Assembly: GCF_900129965.1 (NCBI RefSeq)
Contig: NZ_FQXM01000025.1
Location: 1 to 53,895 of the forward strand
Direction: 5' to 3'
Origin: Clostridium grantii DSM 8605
GTDB taxonomy: Bacteria > Bacillota > Clostridia > Clostridiales > Clostridiaceae
DNA: 53,895 nucleotides
Shown: positions 16,876-26,562 of the stretch, piece by piece
Layout: every line of letters begins with the position of its first letter
Position numbering within the stretch: position 1 is the stretch's first letter
Position numbers and translations under genes: made by a program
Notes under the pieces: generated by a model
Databases searched by the model: none
The model's input: the letters and a program-made list of their open reading frames with translations, nothing else
What the model was told of the DNA's origin: nothing

Positions 16876-18903
16876 ATGAGAAAAATAGTTTCTGTTTTTA
16901 TAGTGGCAAGCATACTAATAATATCATTAACTTCATGCTCGAAGGTTAAAAGCCCTATTGACGAAGTGAATGATTTTAATGAAATGTGGGCAAGAGCTGA
17001 TTACAGTGGAATGTATAGCAAATTAGCTTTAGAGGATAAAAGTAAAATTACAGAAGAGCACTTCAATAAAGCCTATAAAGATTTTTATGAAGCAATAGAA
17101 GTGAAAAATGTAGCTATAGTAAATTTGGCTAATGATGAAGAATTAGAAGAAAAAATCAAAAAACAAGATAATATTACAATACCTATTAGTATACAAATTG
17201 AAACAACTTACGGACAGAAGAATTATAATAGAGATATAGTTTTAGTTAAAGAAAAGATTGAGGATAAGGAAATTTGGAATATTAAATGGGATTATCAAAT
17301 GGTTTATGAGGGAATGGAACAAGGAGATACAGTTAAGCTATCTAATATTCTTCCTAAAAGAGGAAAAATATTAGATAGAAATGATAATACATTAGCTTTA
17401 AATGGTGAAATAATTCAAGTTGGAATAGTGCCAGGAAGGCTTGGAGATATGAAAGAAGAAGTAATAAGTGATTTGGCTAAAACTTTTAATATTTCAGAAG
17501 AGTATATTAATGGAAGGCTCAATCTTTCCTGGGTAAAAGATGATTCATTTGTAGATTTAATTAAAATTTCGGTCAGTGAGCAGCATTTAATTGATGAAAT
17601 ATATAATAAAAATAAAGGGGCAACTTATAAAGTATTAAATGATAGAGTTTATCCTTATGGAGAATTAGTAGCACATTTAACAGGTTATTTAGGATATATT
17701 AACGAAGAAGAATTAAAAATTCTTGAGCCTTTAGGATATACAGCTAACACTAAAGTTGGAAGAAATGGTTTGGAAAAAATATATGAAGAAAAATTAAGAG
17801 GAATACCAGGAAAAGTAATATCTATAATTGATAAAGATGGTAAGGATAAAGAAATTTTATTAGAAGAAAAAGTTAAAGATGGTGAAGATATTAAAGTAAG
17901 TATTGATATAAATAAGCAAGCAGAATTATTTACTCAATTAGGAGAAGAAGAAGGTACGGCTGCTTGTATGAATTATCAAACAGGTGAAGTTGTTGCTTTG
18001 GTAAGTAAGCCTTCTTACGATCCTAATCAGTTTATTTTAGGTATGAATACTGAAGAATACAATGAGTTAACAAATGATGAGAGGGAACCTTTGTTGAATA
18101 GATTCTCTAAAGTTTATGCACCAGGATCCAGCTTTAAGCCTATTACTTTAGCTATAGCTCTTAATGAAAAGGCGATAGATGCAACTTTTGCTATTGACGT
18201 TAAAGGCAAGGAATGGCAGAAAGATTCTTCTTGGGGAAATTATTTTGTAACTAGAGTTTCAGACTTAGGTACTATTGTAGATATAGAGAAAGCGATGATA
18301 TATTCAGATAATATTTATTTTGCTCAAGTTGCTTTGGAAATTGGAAGTGAAATATTTTTACAAAAATCCAAGGAGTTTGGAATTGGGGAAGATTTGAGTT
18401 TAGCATATGGAATAGCAAAATCTCAACTGGCCACAAATGATACTATTTCAAAAGAAGAATTACTTGCAGATTCAGGATATGGACAAGGTCAAGTACAAAT
18501 AAGTATATTGAATCTAACTAAAGCATATTCTACTTTTGCAAATAATGGGAATATAGTTGAACCAAGGTTAATTATGGATGGAAGCGAAATTAAAACTACC
18601 AATATTATTTCTGAGGAAGTTGCAAATCAAGTATTTGATTTGATGAAAAAAGTTGTTGAAGATAGTAGAGGAACGGCTCATGATGCTATGATAAGTGGAA
18701 AAGTTATAGCAGGAAAAACAGGAACAGCTGAAATTGGAGTTGAGACAGAAGAAAGTAATAAAAAAGAATTGGGTTGGTTTGCAGCCATTGATAAAAGTGA
18801 TGAAACACCTTATATAACAGCTATGATGATTGAAAATGTAGAGGGTAGAGGTGGCAGTCATTTCGTAGTTCCTAAGGTGAGAGAATTTATTAAAAAATAT
18901 TAA
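16876..18903 (+). CDS. Class B penicillin-binding protein, MecA-like lipoprotein
   Basis: 675 residues. Lipoprotein signal with lipobox LTSC (Cys21). NTF2-like MecA_N domain (about 27-145), PBP dimerisation domain (about 155-315) and transpeptidase domain. Active-site motifs: Ser418-x-x-Lys421 (GSSFKP), Ser477-Asp-Asn479, and Lys614-Thr-Gly616. It cross-links peptidoglycan outside the membrane. The layout is that of B. subtilis PBP3 and staphylococcal PBP2a, proteins with low beta-lactam affinity; whether this one confers tolerance cannot be told. GGGGGTG precedes the ATG. Confidence 0.92.
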   Translation: MRKIVSVFIVASILIISLTSCSKVKSPIDEVNDFNEMWARADYSGMYSKLALEDKSKITEEHFNKAYKDFYEAIEVKNVAIVNLANDEELEEKIKKQDNITIPISIQIETTYGQKNYNRDIVLVKEKIEDKEIWNIKWDYQMVYEGMEQGDTVKLSNILPKRGKILDRNDNTLALNGEIIQVGIVPGRLGDMKEEVISDLAKTFNISEEYINGRLNLSWVKDDSFVDLIKISVSEQHLIDEIYNKNKGATYKVLNDRVYPYGELVAHLTGYLGYINEEELKILEPLGYTANTKVGRNGLEKIYEEKLRGIPGKVISIIDKDGKDKEILLEEKVKDGEDIKVSIDINKQAELFTQLGEEEGTAACMNYQTGEVVALVSKPSYDPNQFILGMNTEEYNELTNDEREPLLNRFSKVYAPGSSFKPITLAIALNEKAIDATFAIDVKGKEWQKDSSWGNYFVTRVSDLGTIVDIEKAMIYSDNIYFAQVALEIGSEIFLQKSKEFGIGEDLSLAYGIAKSQLATNDTISKEELLADSGYGQGQVQISILNLTKAYSTFANNGNIVEPRLIMDGSEIKTTNIISEEVANQVFDLMKKVVEDSRGTAHDAMISGKVIAGKTGTAEIGVETEESNKKELGWFAAIDKSDETPYITAMMIENVEGRGGSHFVVPKVREFIKKY

Positions 18904-18946
18904 ATTCAGATTATTTTTAGGGGAAAATATGATTATAAAAAATAAG

Positions 18947-18983
18947 AACTAAGTAGATTTAGATAATTCTACTTAGTTTTTTT
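18947..18983 (+). terminator. Terminator after the PBP gene
   Basis: AACTAAGTAGA (18947-18957) pairs with TCTACTTAGTT (18968-18978), followed by T residues. It also faces the 3' end of the convergent radical SAM gene. Confidence 0.85.
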
Positions 18984-18987
18984 ATAT

Positions 18988-19902
18988 TTAAAAATTATTT
19001 AAATTAAAATCAGGAATAAAACTTTCAGATGAGGTGCCTTCATCTTGTATAAAAACATTGTTTATATTGTTATCTAAGCAATGTTCGATTAGTGCATCGT
19101 AATGCTTGGGATTAAGTGGTTTATTAATTTCAGGGAAGTCACTACTATTAAAAGTGGGGGTATATTGATTCATAAGGCTTATATATACATTGTTACCATA
19201 AGTTTCATGAATATAATCAATAATTTTCTTTGAGTCAAATAATAACCCTGGAAGCATTAGGTGCCGTATTATAACACCATTTTGAAGTAGTCCTTTTTCA
19301 TCCAAGTACAAGGAACCTACATTGGCATACATTTCTTTTATTGAATTTTTTGCAGTATTCAAATAATCATTTGAGTTAGAATATTTTATGGAGTATTTGT
19401 TATTAAAGTATTTAAAATCGGCTAGATAAATTTGAATATAATCTTTTAAGGCTTTTATGGTTTCTATATTTTCATAGCTATTGGTATTATAGACAATAGG
19501 AATATGTAATCCGGATTTTCTTGCTAATTTTATTGCCTCAACTATCTGTGGCACATAATGAGTAGGAGTTACTAAGTTTATATTATGTGCTTTCTTGGCT
19601 TGTTGAGATAGCATTATCTCAGTAAGGTCATTAATTGAAATCTCTTTTCCGTAACCATTGGTACTTATTTTACCATTTTGGCAATAAACACATTTCATAT
19701 TACAATTAGAGAAAAATATAGTTCCAGACCCATTAGTTCCCGATATACAGGGTTCTTCCCAATGATGAAGAGAAACATGAGCAATCTTAATTTTCACGCC
19801 GCTATTGCAATAACCAGTTTGATTTTCAAGTCTATTTACACCACAATTCCGGGCACATAATTTACAATTCATTAGCATTTCATTGTAAGTTGTCTTGGGC
19901 AT
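18988..19902 (-). CDS. PflX-like radical SAM protein (pyruvate formate-lyase activase-related)
   Basis: 304 residues from the ATG at 19902; an in-frame GTG nine bases earlier is part of the GAGGTG ribosome site. Radical SAM cluster Cys67-x3-Cys71-x2-Cys74 (CNMKCVYC), preceded by an extra Cys set (13, 16, 20, 32: CKLCARNC...YC) that may bind a second cluster. Homologous to PflX/COG1313 proteins, whose substrate is not settled. No glycyl-radical enzyme gene is nearby. It follows the YkvI-like gene by about 27 nt on the same strand, so they form an operon. Confidence 0.85.
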   Translation of the reverse strand: MPKTTYNEMLMNCKLCARNCGVNRLENQTGYCNSGVKIKIAHVSLHHWEEPCISGTNGSGTIFFSNCNMKCVYCQNGKISTNGYGKEISINDLTEIMLSQQAKKAHNINLVTPTHYVPQIVEAIKLARKSGLHIPIVYNTNSYENIETIKALKDYIQIYLADFKYFNNKYSIKYSNSNDYLNTAKNSIKEMYANVGSLYLDEKGLLQNGVIIRHLMLPGLLFDSKKIIDYIHETYGNNVYISLMNQYTPTFNSSDFPEINKPLNPKHYDALIEHCLDNNINNVFIQDEGTSSESFIPDFNLNNF

Positions 19903-19929
19903 TATCTTCACCTCTTTTGAAAATTTTAT

Positions 19930-21000
19930 CTATATATTCTTCTTAGGTTTTTTTATTTCATTTTTATAATAGAATACACCACATTGTAACATAAAAACAA
20001 TACTTACAACTCCAAAGGCAGGGTAAATATATGTGATTAAGTTTACAAAGCCAAATTGAGAAATTGGGACTGCTAAGAGTAAAACAATGATAATAGATTT
20101 TTCATATGAAATGTTTAAAACATGAGAAAGAGTTTTTCCTAAACTATAAACATCTGAAACTTCAGTGGAAAACATTTCTAACCACATTATCATTAATAAT
20201 AATATTTGTATGAAGGCTCCAAATCTATTAGCTATGTACAATAAAGGAATATCATATTTAAAAATATAAGGAACATTTAAAAGCAGCATGAAATTTAACA
20301 TAAAAGCTATTACAGTTAGCACGGTTGCCCCTAAAAATATACCCCATTGTAATGTGCTTTTTTCTTTTAATTCAAAACTTAGAGGGACAAGTACACCACT
20401 ACAAGATAAAATATTGAAGCCGGCATATAGAAGTGCAGAGCCAATCCAATTTGTTTTGAAATTTGGAATTGATTTTATGAAGGAGGAATTAACCATGTCT
20501 TTTGAAAAAAGCATATAAAGTATAAAAATAGTGGTTATTATAATTATTAATGAAGGAACAATAAATGAGTTGATTTCTATAAGCCCTTCGGTGTTCTTCA
20601 TAAGAGTATAAAGTGATATTAAAAGCATTAGAACGATACCAAACCATTTGGATATGTGAAAATATTGATTAAATAAAGCACCACTTGCGGCCAAAATTAT
20701 TGAGGCCCCACTTAAAAGAAACAAACCAGTTAATTTGTCTATTAAGAAACCTAAAAAACCTGGGCTAATTAATTTTATAAATTCGTTATATGAGGTTAAT
20801 TTGTATTTTATACTTACGCTAACCGTAAAAAAACCCATTAGTATGTAAATTAGAAAACAAATTGTCAGACCATAAAAACTTTTATATCCATATCTGGTGA
20901 AAAACAAGGTGATTTCTTCTCCAGAGGCTAGTCCGGCACCTACAATGGTGCCTATGAAAACAGCAGCTAATTGAAAAGTGGTTAAAAGACTTTTTTTCAT
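19930..21000 (-). CDS. YkvI-like membrane transporter (APC superfamily)
   Basis: 356 residues from ATG 21000, preceded by GGAGGG; the earlier ATG at 21012 overlaps that site. About ten membrane segments. The N-terminal FIGTIVGAGLASGEEI is the APC-type unwound first helix with a Gly-rich break. Related proteins are annotated YkvI; the substrate is unknown, with amino acids likely by family. First gene of the unit with the PflX-like gene. Confidence 0.8.
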   Translation of the reverse strand: MKKSLLTTFQLAAVFIGTIVGAGLASGEEITLFFTRYGYKSFYGLTICFLIYILMGFFTVSVSIKYKLTSYNEFIKLISPGFLGFLIDKLTGLFLLSGASIILAASGALFNQYFHISKWFGIVLMLLISLYTLMKNTEGLIEINSFIVPSLIIIITTIFILYMLFSKDMVNSSFIKSIPNFKTNWIGSALLYAGFNILSCSGVLVPLSFELKEKSTLQWGIFLGATVLTVIAFMLNFMLLLNVPYIFKYDIPLLYIANRFGAFIQILLLMIMWLEMFSTEVSDVYSLGKTLSHVLNISYEKSIIIVLLLAVPISQFGFVNLITYIYPAFGVVSIVFMLQCGVFYYKNEIKKPKKNI

Positions 21001-21135
21001 AAAACCCTCCATGAAAATAATATTCTTTATAAATATATAAAATTTTTATTAGAAAATGCATTATAAAATTAATTCTTTAGCACAAAATAATAATTGAAAC
21101 CATTAAATAGTAAAACTAAAGTGAGGGAATTAGGT

Positions 21136-22197
21136 ATGAGAAGAAGGTTAAGTGTAATTTTTATTATATTTTTATTGTTTTTCATAGCAGCTTGTAATAA
21201 GGAAACTGTTGAAAATGTTAAAAAGAAAGATGAATTTAGTATAGATGCAGCTGAAACAGTTGTAGAGGATTATTTAAAAAGTCTTATGTTAGGAGATCTA
21301 GAAAAAAGCAATAAACTATTAGAAGATAGTATTAAAACAAATTCTATTTTAGAAAACAACAATTCGGTTTCAATAAATGGATTTAGAATAGAAGAAACCA
21401 ACGAATCAAATGATAGTGTTTTTTTTACAGTTAAAGTATCTCAACAGGATAAGGAAAGTTGCAATGCTTTATTATGGAATTACCTTATTAAGGTTAGAAA
21501 GACCAATATGGAGTATAAAATACAGGAGATAAATAATTCTTTATTTAGAGAAGTTATTAATTTTAAAGATTCATTAAGGATTAGGTTTCAGAATAGTGTA
21601 GATACTAATTTGCTTTTAGATATGGATGGGATAGGAAATTATACTTATTCAAAAGATGATAAAGGTAAGCTTTCTATGCAATCTATACCGAATAGTGAAT
21701 TTTCAATAACTGCAATCAGCTACGGAGCACAATTAATTGCAATAACCACTGAGGATAAAAATGCATTTATTGGAATTGTTAGTGTGGATGAAACAATTCA
21801 AACACAAGGAGAGAGTACAGATGCATCTGAGGATGAAACAAGTAAAGGGATTAAAATAAAAGAAAAACCCATGGGCAAAACTTTAGTTTCTTGTGATTGG
21901 TTAAAAAATAGTATAGTAACAAAAACAGCCTTTTCTTTAGATGAGAAATATTTAGTAGCACAATATTCAACTATTGAAGGAAATATTTGTTTTAGGGTTT
22001 ATTCTTCTGAATCAGGGGAAATGATTAAAATAAAGATTGAAGAAGAGTTTCCTTTAAATTCAGTGGATATTGAATTTGATGATTTTGAAGAAGGCGCTAT
22101 TAATTTTTCAGTTAAAGATAAGAATGGGGCAGATCCAAAATATTTAGGTCAATGGGGAATAAATCTAAGAGAAATGATGCTTGAAAAGAAAAATTAA
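21136..22197 (+). CDS. Lipoprotein of unknown function
   Basis: 353 residues from ATG 21136, with GTGAGGG upstream. An in-frame ATG at 21094 has no ribosome site and would bury the signal peptide. RRR then a hydrophobic stretch, and lipobox FIAAC (Cys20). Residues about 30-125 resemble a small NTF2-like or DUF4878-type fold by pattern only (EDYLKSLMLGDLEKS). A later section has beta-propeller-like strands, with an acidic Glu/Asp-rich linker near residues 215-235. I do not recognise the family. Stands alone, divergent from the YkvI gene. Confidence 0.75.
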   Translation: MRRRLSVIFIIFLLFFIAACNKETVENVKKKDEFSIDAAETVVEDYLKSLMLGDLEKSNKLLEDSIKTNSILENNNSVSINGFRIEETNESNDSVFFTVKVSQQDKESCNALLWNYLIKVRKTNMEYKIQEINNSLFREVINFKDSLRIRFQNSVDTNLLLDMDGIGNYTYSKDDKGKLSMQSIPNSEFSITAISYGAQLIAITTEDKNAFIGIVSVDETIQTQGESTDASEDETSKGIKIKEKPMGKTLVSCDWLKNSIVTKTAFSLDEKYLVAQYSTIEGNICFRVYSSESGEMIKIKIEEEFPLNSVDIEFDDFEEGAINFSVKDKNGADPKYLGQWGINLREMMLEKKN

Positions 22198-22225
22198 ACT
22201 ATCATAAGCACTTATTGTAAAGAAA

Positions 22226-22255
22226 TTTACTATTATCTGTTTCTCATGCTATAAT
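22226..22255 (+). promoter_or_regulatory. Possible promoter of the YhcC-like gene
   Basis: TTTACT (22226-22231), 18 nt, TATAAT (22250-22255). Confidence 0.45.
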
Positions 22256-22306
22256 TGAGGATAATAATAAAAAGATAAATTGAGATTTTATTACAGGTGG
22301 TGGAAT

Positions 22307-23248
22307 ATGACAAAATTGTGGGAAGATAAAAGATATCATACTTTAAATTACTTTTTAAGAGAAAGATTCAAAGAAAAAGTGTTTAAGATATCTTTGGATG
22401 GGGGATTTTCGTGCCCTAATAGAGATGGAACTATAAGCTCAGGGGGATGTTTATTTTGTAGTGAAAGAGGTTCAGGGGATTATGCGGGAGATAGAGAATT
22501 TTCTATAACAGAACAATTTACAACTATAAAAGAAATGATGAAAAATAAATGGAAAAATGGAAAGTACATTGCTTATTTTCAAGCTTACACAAATACATAT
22601 GGAGAAGTAGAAGAGTTACGTAAGAAGTATGATGAAGCAATAAGTCAAGAGGGAGTTGTTGCTTTAGCTATAGCAACTAGGCCGGATTGTTTGAGTAAGG
22701 AAGTTTTAGATTTATTAGAAGAGTATAAAAACAAAGTTTATGTATGGATAGAATTGGGATTGCAGACTGTGGATGAAAATACTGCAAAGATTATTAATAG
22801 AGGTTATTCATTGAAGGTTTTTGAAGAAGCTTTAAATAATTTAAGAAATAGAGATATTGATGTAGTGGTTCATACTATATTTGGTTTGCCTGGAGAAGAT
22901 GAAATTAAAATGATGAAAACTATTGAATATCTAGCATGTAAAGATATTCAAGGAATTAAAATTCACTTATTGCATCTTATGAAAGGAACCCCTATGGTAA
23001 AGCTTTACGAAAAAGGGCAGCTATCTATTTTGACAAAGGATAACTATATAAGATTAATATGTGAGGCTATTACTAAGTTGCCTCCTAATATAGTAATACA
23101 TAGATTGACAGGGGATGCCCCAAGAAACTTACTGATAGAACCTAAATGGAGTTTGAAGAAATGGGAGGTATTAAACGCTATAGATAGTAGAATGAAAGAA
23201 AAAGGTTTACATCAAGGTTTGTACTTTCCTACAAATAAGAATAATTAG
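22307..23248 (+). CDS. TIGR01212-family radical SAM protein (YhcC-like)
   Basis: 313 residues from ATG 22307, behind AGGTGG; the frame extends upstream but without a better start. Cluster-binding Cys36, Cys48 and Cys51 in FSCPNRDGT...GGCLFCSERG, a spacing special to this family. Further motifs: AYFQAYTNTYG, IATRPDC, WIELGLQT and HTIFGLPGE. Distantly related to Elp3/HemN-type enzymes; the reaction is unknown. Confidence 0.9.
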   Translation: MTKLWEDKRYHTLNYFLRERFKEKVFKISLDGGFSCPNRDGTISSGGCLFCSERGSGDYAGDREFSITEQFTTIKEMMKNKWKNGKYIAYFQAYTNTYGEVEELRKKYDEAISQEGVVALAIATRPDCLSKEVLDLLEEYKNKVYVWIELGLQTVDENTAKIINRGYSLKVFEEALNNLRNRDIDVVVHTIFGLPGEDEIKMMKTIEYLACKDIQGIKIHLLHLMKGTPMVKLYEKGQLSILTKDNYIRLICEAITKLPPNIVIHRLTGDAPRNLLIEPKWSLKKWEVLNAIDSRMKEKGLHQGLYFPTNKNN

Positions 23249-23273
23249 ATTTGTTTGTTTTGCGAATAGAATA

Positions 23274-23298
23274 ATTATTGTATACGTTGTACAATAAT
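23274..23298 (+). promoter_or_regulatory. 9-bp inverted repeat upstream of the MsmX-like gene
   Basis: ATTATTGTA (23274-23282), 7 nt containing ACG, then TACAATAAT (23290-23298), 37 nt before the start codon. An operator or a promoter-overlapping site is plausible; it is not a good match to the 14-bp cre consensus. Confidence 0.45.
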
Positions 23299-23334
23299 AT
23301 TAAGAATAAAACATACATTTAGGAGGAATTATAA

Positions 23335-24444
23335 ATGGCTAGTTTAGAACTTAAACATATTTACAAAGTATATTCAGGAAATGTTACAGCGGTAAAGGAT
23401 TTTAACCTTGTTATAGAAGATAAAGAATTTATAGTATTCGTTGGTCCATCAGGTTGTGGTAAATCAACAACTTTAAGAATGATTGCAGGATTAGAAGAAA
23501 TTTCTCAAGGAGAATTATTTATTGGAGATAAAGTTGTAAATGATGTAGCTCCTAAAGATAGAGATATCGCTATGGTATTCCAAAACTACGCTTTATATCC
23601 ACACATGACAGTATATGATAACATGGCTTTTGGATTGAAATTAAGAAAAACTCCAAAAGATGAAATAGATAGAAAAGTTAGAGAAGCAGCAAGAGTTCTT
23701 GATATTGAGCAATTATTAGAAAGAAAACCAAAAGCATTATCTGGTGGTCAAAGACAAAGGGTTGCAATGGGGAGAGCTATTGTAAGAGCGCCTAAAGTAT
23801 TCTTAATGGACGAACCTTTATCAAACTTAGATGCAAAATTAAGAGTTCAAATGAGAACAGAGATTGCTAAATTACACAAGAAATTACAAACAACATTTAT
23901 ATATGTAACACATGACCAAACAGAAGCTATGACTTTAGGATCTCAAATAGTTGTTATGAAAGACGGAATTATTCAACAAGTTGATAATCCACAACAAATA
24001 TACGAGCATCCAGCAAATATTTTCGTTGCAGAATTTATAGGAAGTCCTCAAATGAACTTCTGTGATGCAAAATTAGTAGAAACTAATGGTAAATTATGCG
24101 CTAGCTTTGGTAAGGTAAGTATTGAATTACCACAAGAAGATTCAGCAATATTAAAAGAAAAAGGATTGCTTGGAAAAGAAATAATCCTAGGTATTAGACC
24201 AGAGAACATGGATAATGATGCTGAATTCTTAAGCAAACATCCAGGAACTATAGTTAATGCTAAAGTAGAAGTTACAGAATTAATGGGTGCAGAAACATTT
24301 ATTTATGCTACAATAGAAGAAAAAGCATTTACTATCAGAGTAAACGGATCTTCAAGTGCAAAAGCTGGAGATACTATAAAAGTAGCATTCAATGAAGAAA
24401 AAATACACATATTTGATAAAGAAACTGAATTGACAATAATCTAG
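23335..24444 (+). CDS. Multiple-sugar ABC transporter ATPase (MsmX/UgpC-like)
   Basis: 369 residues. Walker A GPSGCGKST (37-45), Q-loop FQNYALYPHMTV, signature LSGGQRQRVAMGRA, Walker B FLMDEPLSNLDAK, H-loop THDQTEAM. The C-terminal OB-fold/TOBE regulatory region (about 240-369; ILGIRPENM) is typical of carbohydrate ATPases shared by several sugar importers. No permease or binding-protein gene is adjacent, as expected for a promiscuous MsmX-type subunit. Strong AGGAGG before the ATG. A regulator gene follows at 11 nt. Confidence 0.93.
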   Translation: MASLELKHIYKVYSGNVTAVKDFNLVIEDKEFIVFVGPSGCGKSTTLRMIAGLEEISQGELFIGDKVVNDVAPKDRDIAMVFQNYALYPHMTVYDNMAFGLKLRKTPKDEIDRKVREAARVLDIEQLLERKPKALSGGQRQRVAMGRAIVRAPKVFLMDEPLSNLDAKLRVQMRTEIAKLHKKLQTTFIYVTHDQTEAMTLGSQIVVMKDGIIQQVDNPQQIYEHPANIFVAEFIGSPQMNFCDAKLVETNGKLCASFGKVSIELPQEDSAILKEKGLLGKEIILGIRPENMDNDAEFLSKHPGTIVNAKVEVTELMGAETFIYATIEEKAFTIRVNGSSSAKAGDTIKVAFNEEKIHIFDKETELTII

Positions 24445-24455
24445 GGGGCAGTTAT

Positions 24456-25397
24456 ATGAATGATTTCAGAAATTATCTACAAGAAATAAGTTACAGTTCA
24501 AAAGTACCTTTCAATATAGTTAATACTAGTGGTACGGTATTATATAACTGTGGGTTAGATTTTGATAAATCTGAAAGCATTGACTTTCCAGTCATTATTG
24601 ATAATTCAAGAGTAATTGTTACAATAAATAAAAAAAATGAGTCTTGCATAAATCTGCTTAGATATATACTTGAAAGAGAGTATGAACAAATAGGTTTAAA
24701 ACGTGAGAACTTATTAAAAGATATAATAGAGGGTAAAGAGGTTGCTATGGATAAAATTCATAGCAACTTTCCTCAATTAAATGAAGGATATATATTATTT
24801 TATATTTCAGTTGAAGGTAGTAGATATGAGGCAGTAAATATAATAAATCAATTATATGATAACAATGTTTTTGTAAGTCTTTATGGGGATAGTATTATCA
24901 TTGTAGGAACTTTTCAAGATGTAGAAGATCATGCTATAAGCATAAAGGATTCTATTGTTTCAGATTTGTATTGTAATTGTTATGTAAGTTATGGAGAACC
25001 ATTTTATGATATTGATAGTATAAAAAAAGCCTATGAAGCGGCAAAAGAATCAAAAGTTTTATTGAAAAAGTTTGGAATGAAAGAAGAAATTCTTAATTAT
25101 GATAATATTTTATTTGAAAAAATGGTTTTTAATCTCAATTCAAATCTGAAAGAGGCACTTTTTGCTACTTTCAGAGAAAATTTTGATAAATTTGATAATG
25201 AAATAATTCAAACTATAAATAAATTTTTTGATTGTGATTTGAATATTAGCAATACTGCTAAGAAGTTATATATTCATAGAAATACCCTTATATATAGACT
25301 TGATAAAATTAAAAAAGAAACAGGCTTTGATATAAGGAATTTTAAAGAGGCAACTATTTTTATAACTGCTTTTTTAATATGGAAAGAAATGAGCTGA
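24456..25397 (+). CDS. PucR/CdaR-type transcriptional regulator
   Basis: 313 residues. The C-terminal PucR helix-turn-helix is clear (LNISNTAKKLYIHRNTLIYRL, about 266-286). Upstream is a GGDEF-like CdaR segment (SYGEPFYDIDSIKKAYEAAKES) and an N-terminal sensor-like region. In CdaR-type proteins this domain senses sugar acids or related effectors. It starts 11 nt after the MsmX-like gene, so it probably controls that transporter or related carbohydrate genes. Confidence 0.82.
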   Translation: MNDFRNYLQEISYSSKVPFNIVNTSGTVLYNCGLDFDKSESIDFPVIIDNSRVIVTINKKNESCINLLRYILEREYEQIGLKRENLLKDIIEGKEVAMDKIHSNFPQLNEGYILFYISVEGSRYEAVNIINQLYDNNVFVSLYGDSIIIVGTFQDVEDHAISIKDSIVSDLYCNCYVSYGEPFYDIDSIKKAYEAAKESKVLLKKFGMKEEILNYDNILFEKMVFNLNSNLKEALFATFRENFDKFDNEIIQTINKFFDCDLNISNTAKKLYIHRNTLIYRLDKIKKETGFDIRNFKEATIFITAFLIWKEMS

Positions 25398-25424
25398 TAG
25401 GCATACTTGAGATGCCTTTTTTTA
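25397..25424 (+). terminator. Terminator after the PucR-type gene
   Basis: AGGCAT (25399-25404) pairs with ATGCCT (25412-25417), with a seven-T tail. Confidence 0.75.
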
Positions 25425-25534
25425 TTTTAAAGAATTTTTAAATTCATATCATTTTAATGTTTATTTATATGATGTATAATGTGTATAAATGATAAACAGT
25501 TTTATTATTATAATTTAGCGAAGAAGGTACTTTT

Positions 25535-26548
25535 ATGAAAATAACTATTAAAGAAGTAGCAGAAGTTGCTGGAGTATCACCCTCCACTGTATCTAGAGTT
25601 ATATCAAATAGTAACCGTATAAGTGAAGATACAAAAGTAAGAGTTCGGAATATAATGGAGGAGCTTGGATATCATCCAAATGCTATAGCTAGAAGTTTAG
25701 TTAGTAAATCAACTAAGACTATTGGAGTAGTCATGCCTCAATCTACAGAAATAGCTATACTAAATCCTTTTTTTCCCCAGGCTTTAAGTGGAGTATCTGC
25801 AGCGGCACATAAACAGGATTATTGTATTGTGCTTTCTACAGGAAGTACGGAGGATGAACAACTTAAATCCATAAAAGATATTGTAATGAGTGGTAGGGTA
25901 GATGGTGTTATTCTCATGTACTCATCTACAGAAAATAAAATCTTGGATTTTTTAAGAGAAATAAAGATGCCTATTTTACTAATTGGTAAACCATTAGACA
26001 ATAAAGGGGTACTTTTTGTAGACAATGATAATGTAGCTGCTGCTTATAAAGTTACCCAAGGATTTATTAATAGAGGACATACTAAGATAGCATATATTTC
26101 TGGTAAATTTGAATTTGTTGTTTCCTTAGATCGTTTAGATGGGTATAGAAATGCTTTGTGGGATAATAAATTAGAATTTAATAGAGATTACATTGTTAGT
26201 GTGGATTATTTGAAAGATGAAGGATATGCTGCTATGAATCAATTATTACAATTAAAAGATAGGCCTACTGCGGTTATTGTTACAGATGATGCTATAGCAT
26301 TTGGTGTTATAGAAGCATTGAAAGATGCTGATGTTAAAATACCTGAAGAAATTGAAATAATAAGTTTTAATAACGTTCCGCTTAGTAAGTTTACCAATCC
26401 TAAATTAAGTTCTGTAGATGTAAATGCTTATCAATTGGGATATAAATCTGGAGAATTGTTAATAAACAATATTAATAACATAGAAGGTGTGGAAAAGTCC
26501 TTTATAGTGCAAACAAAAATAATATATAGAGAAAGCTCTAAAAGATAG
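25535..26548 (+). CDS. LacI-family transcriptional regulator
   Basis: 337 residues. LacI helix-turn-helix with hinge at 1-60 (IKEVAEVAGVSPSTVSRVI, ELGYHPNAIARSL), then a periplasmic-binding-protein-like sensor domain (IGVVMP, VDGVILMYS, NRGHTKIAYISG, VIVTDDAIAFG). It resembles MalR-type repressors of maltose or other sugars more than CcpA, but the target cannot be fixed. Start ATG with GAAGAAGG upstream. Stands alone downstream of the sugar ATPase unit. Confidence 0.88.
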   Translation: MKITIKEVAEVAGVSPSTVSRVISNSNRISEDTKVRVRNIMEELGYHPNAIARSLVSKSTKTIGVVMPQSTEIAILNPFFPQALSGVSAAAHKQDYCIVLSTGSTEDEQLKSIKDIVMSGRVDGVILMYSSTENKILDFLREIKMPILLIGKPLDNKGVLFVDNDNVAAAYKVTQGFINRGHTKIAYISGKFEFVVSLDRLDGYRNALWDNKLEFNRDYIVSVDYLKDEGYAAMNQLLQLKDRPTAVIVTDDAIAFGVIEALKDADVKIPEEIEIISFNNVPLSKFTNPKLSSVDVNAYQLGYKSGELLINNINNIEGVEKSFIVQTKIIYRESSKR

Positions 26549-26559
26549 AGTTTTCTCTA
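26527..26559. terminator. Bidirectional hairpin between lacI-type gene and HAD gene
   Basis: TAGAGAAAGCTCTA (26527-26540) and TAGAGTTTTCTCTA (26546-26559) form a 14-bp stem with one G-T pair. The LacI-gene stop codon lies in the stem. Confidence 0.6.
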
Positions 26560-26562
26560 CAT

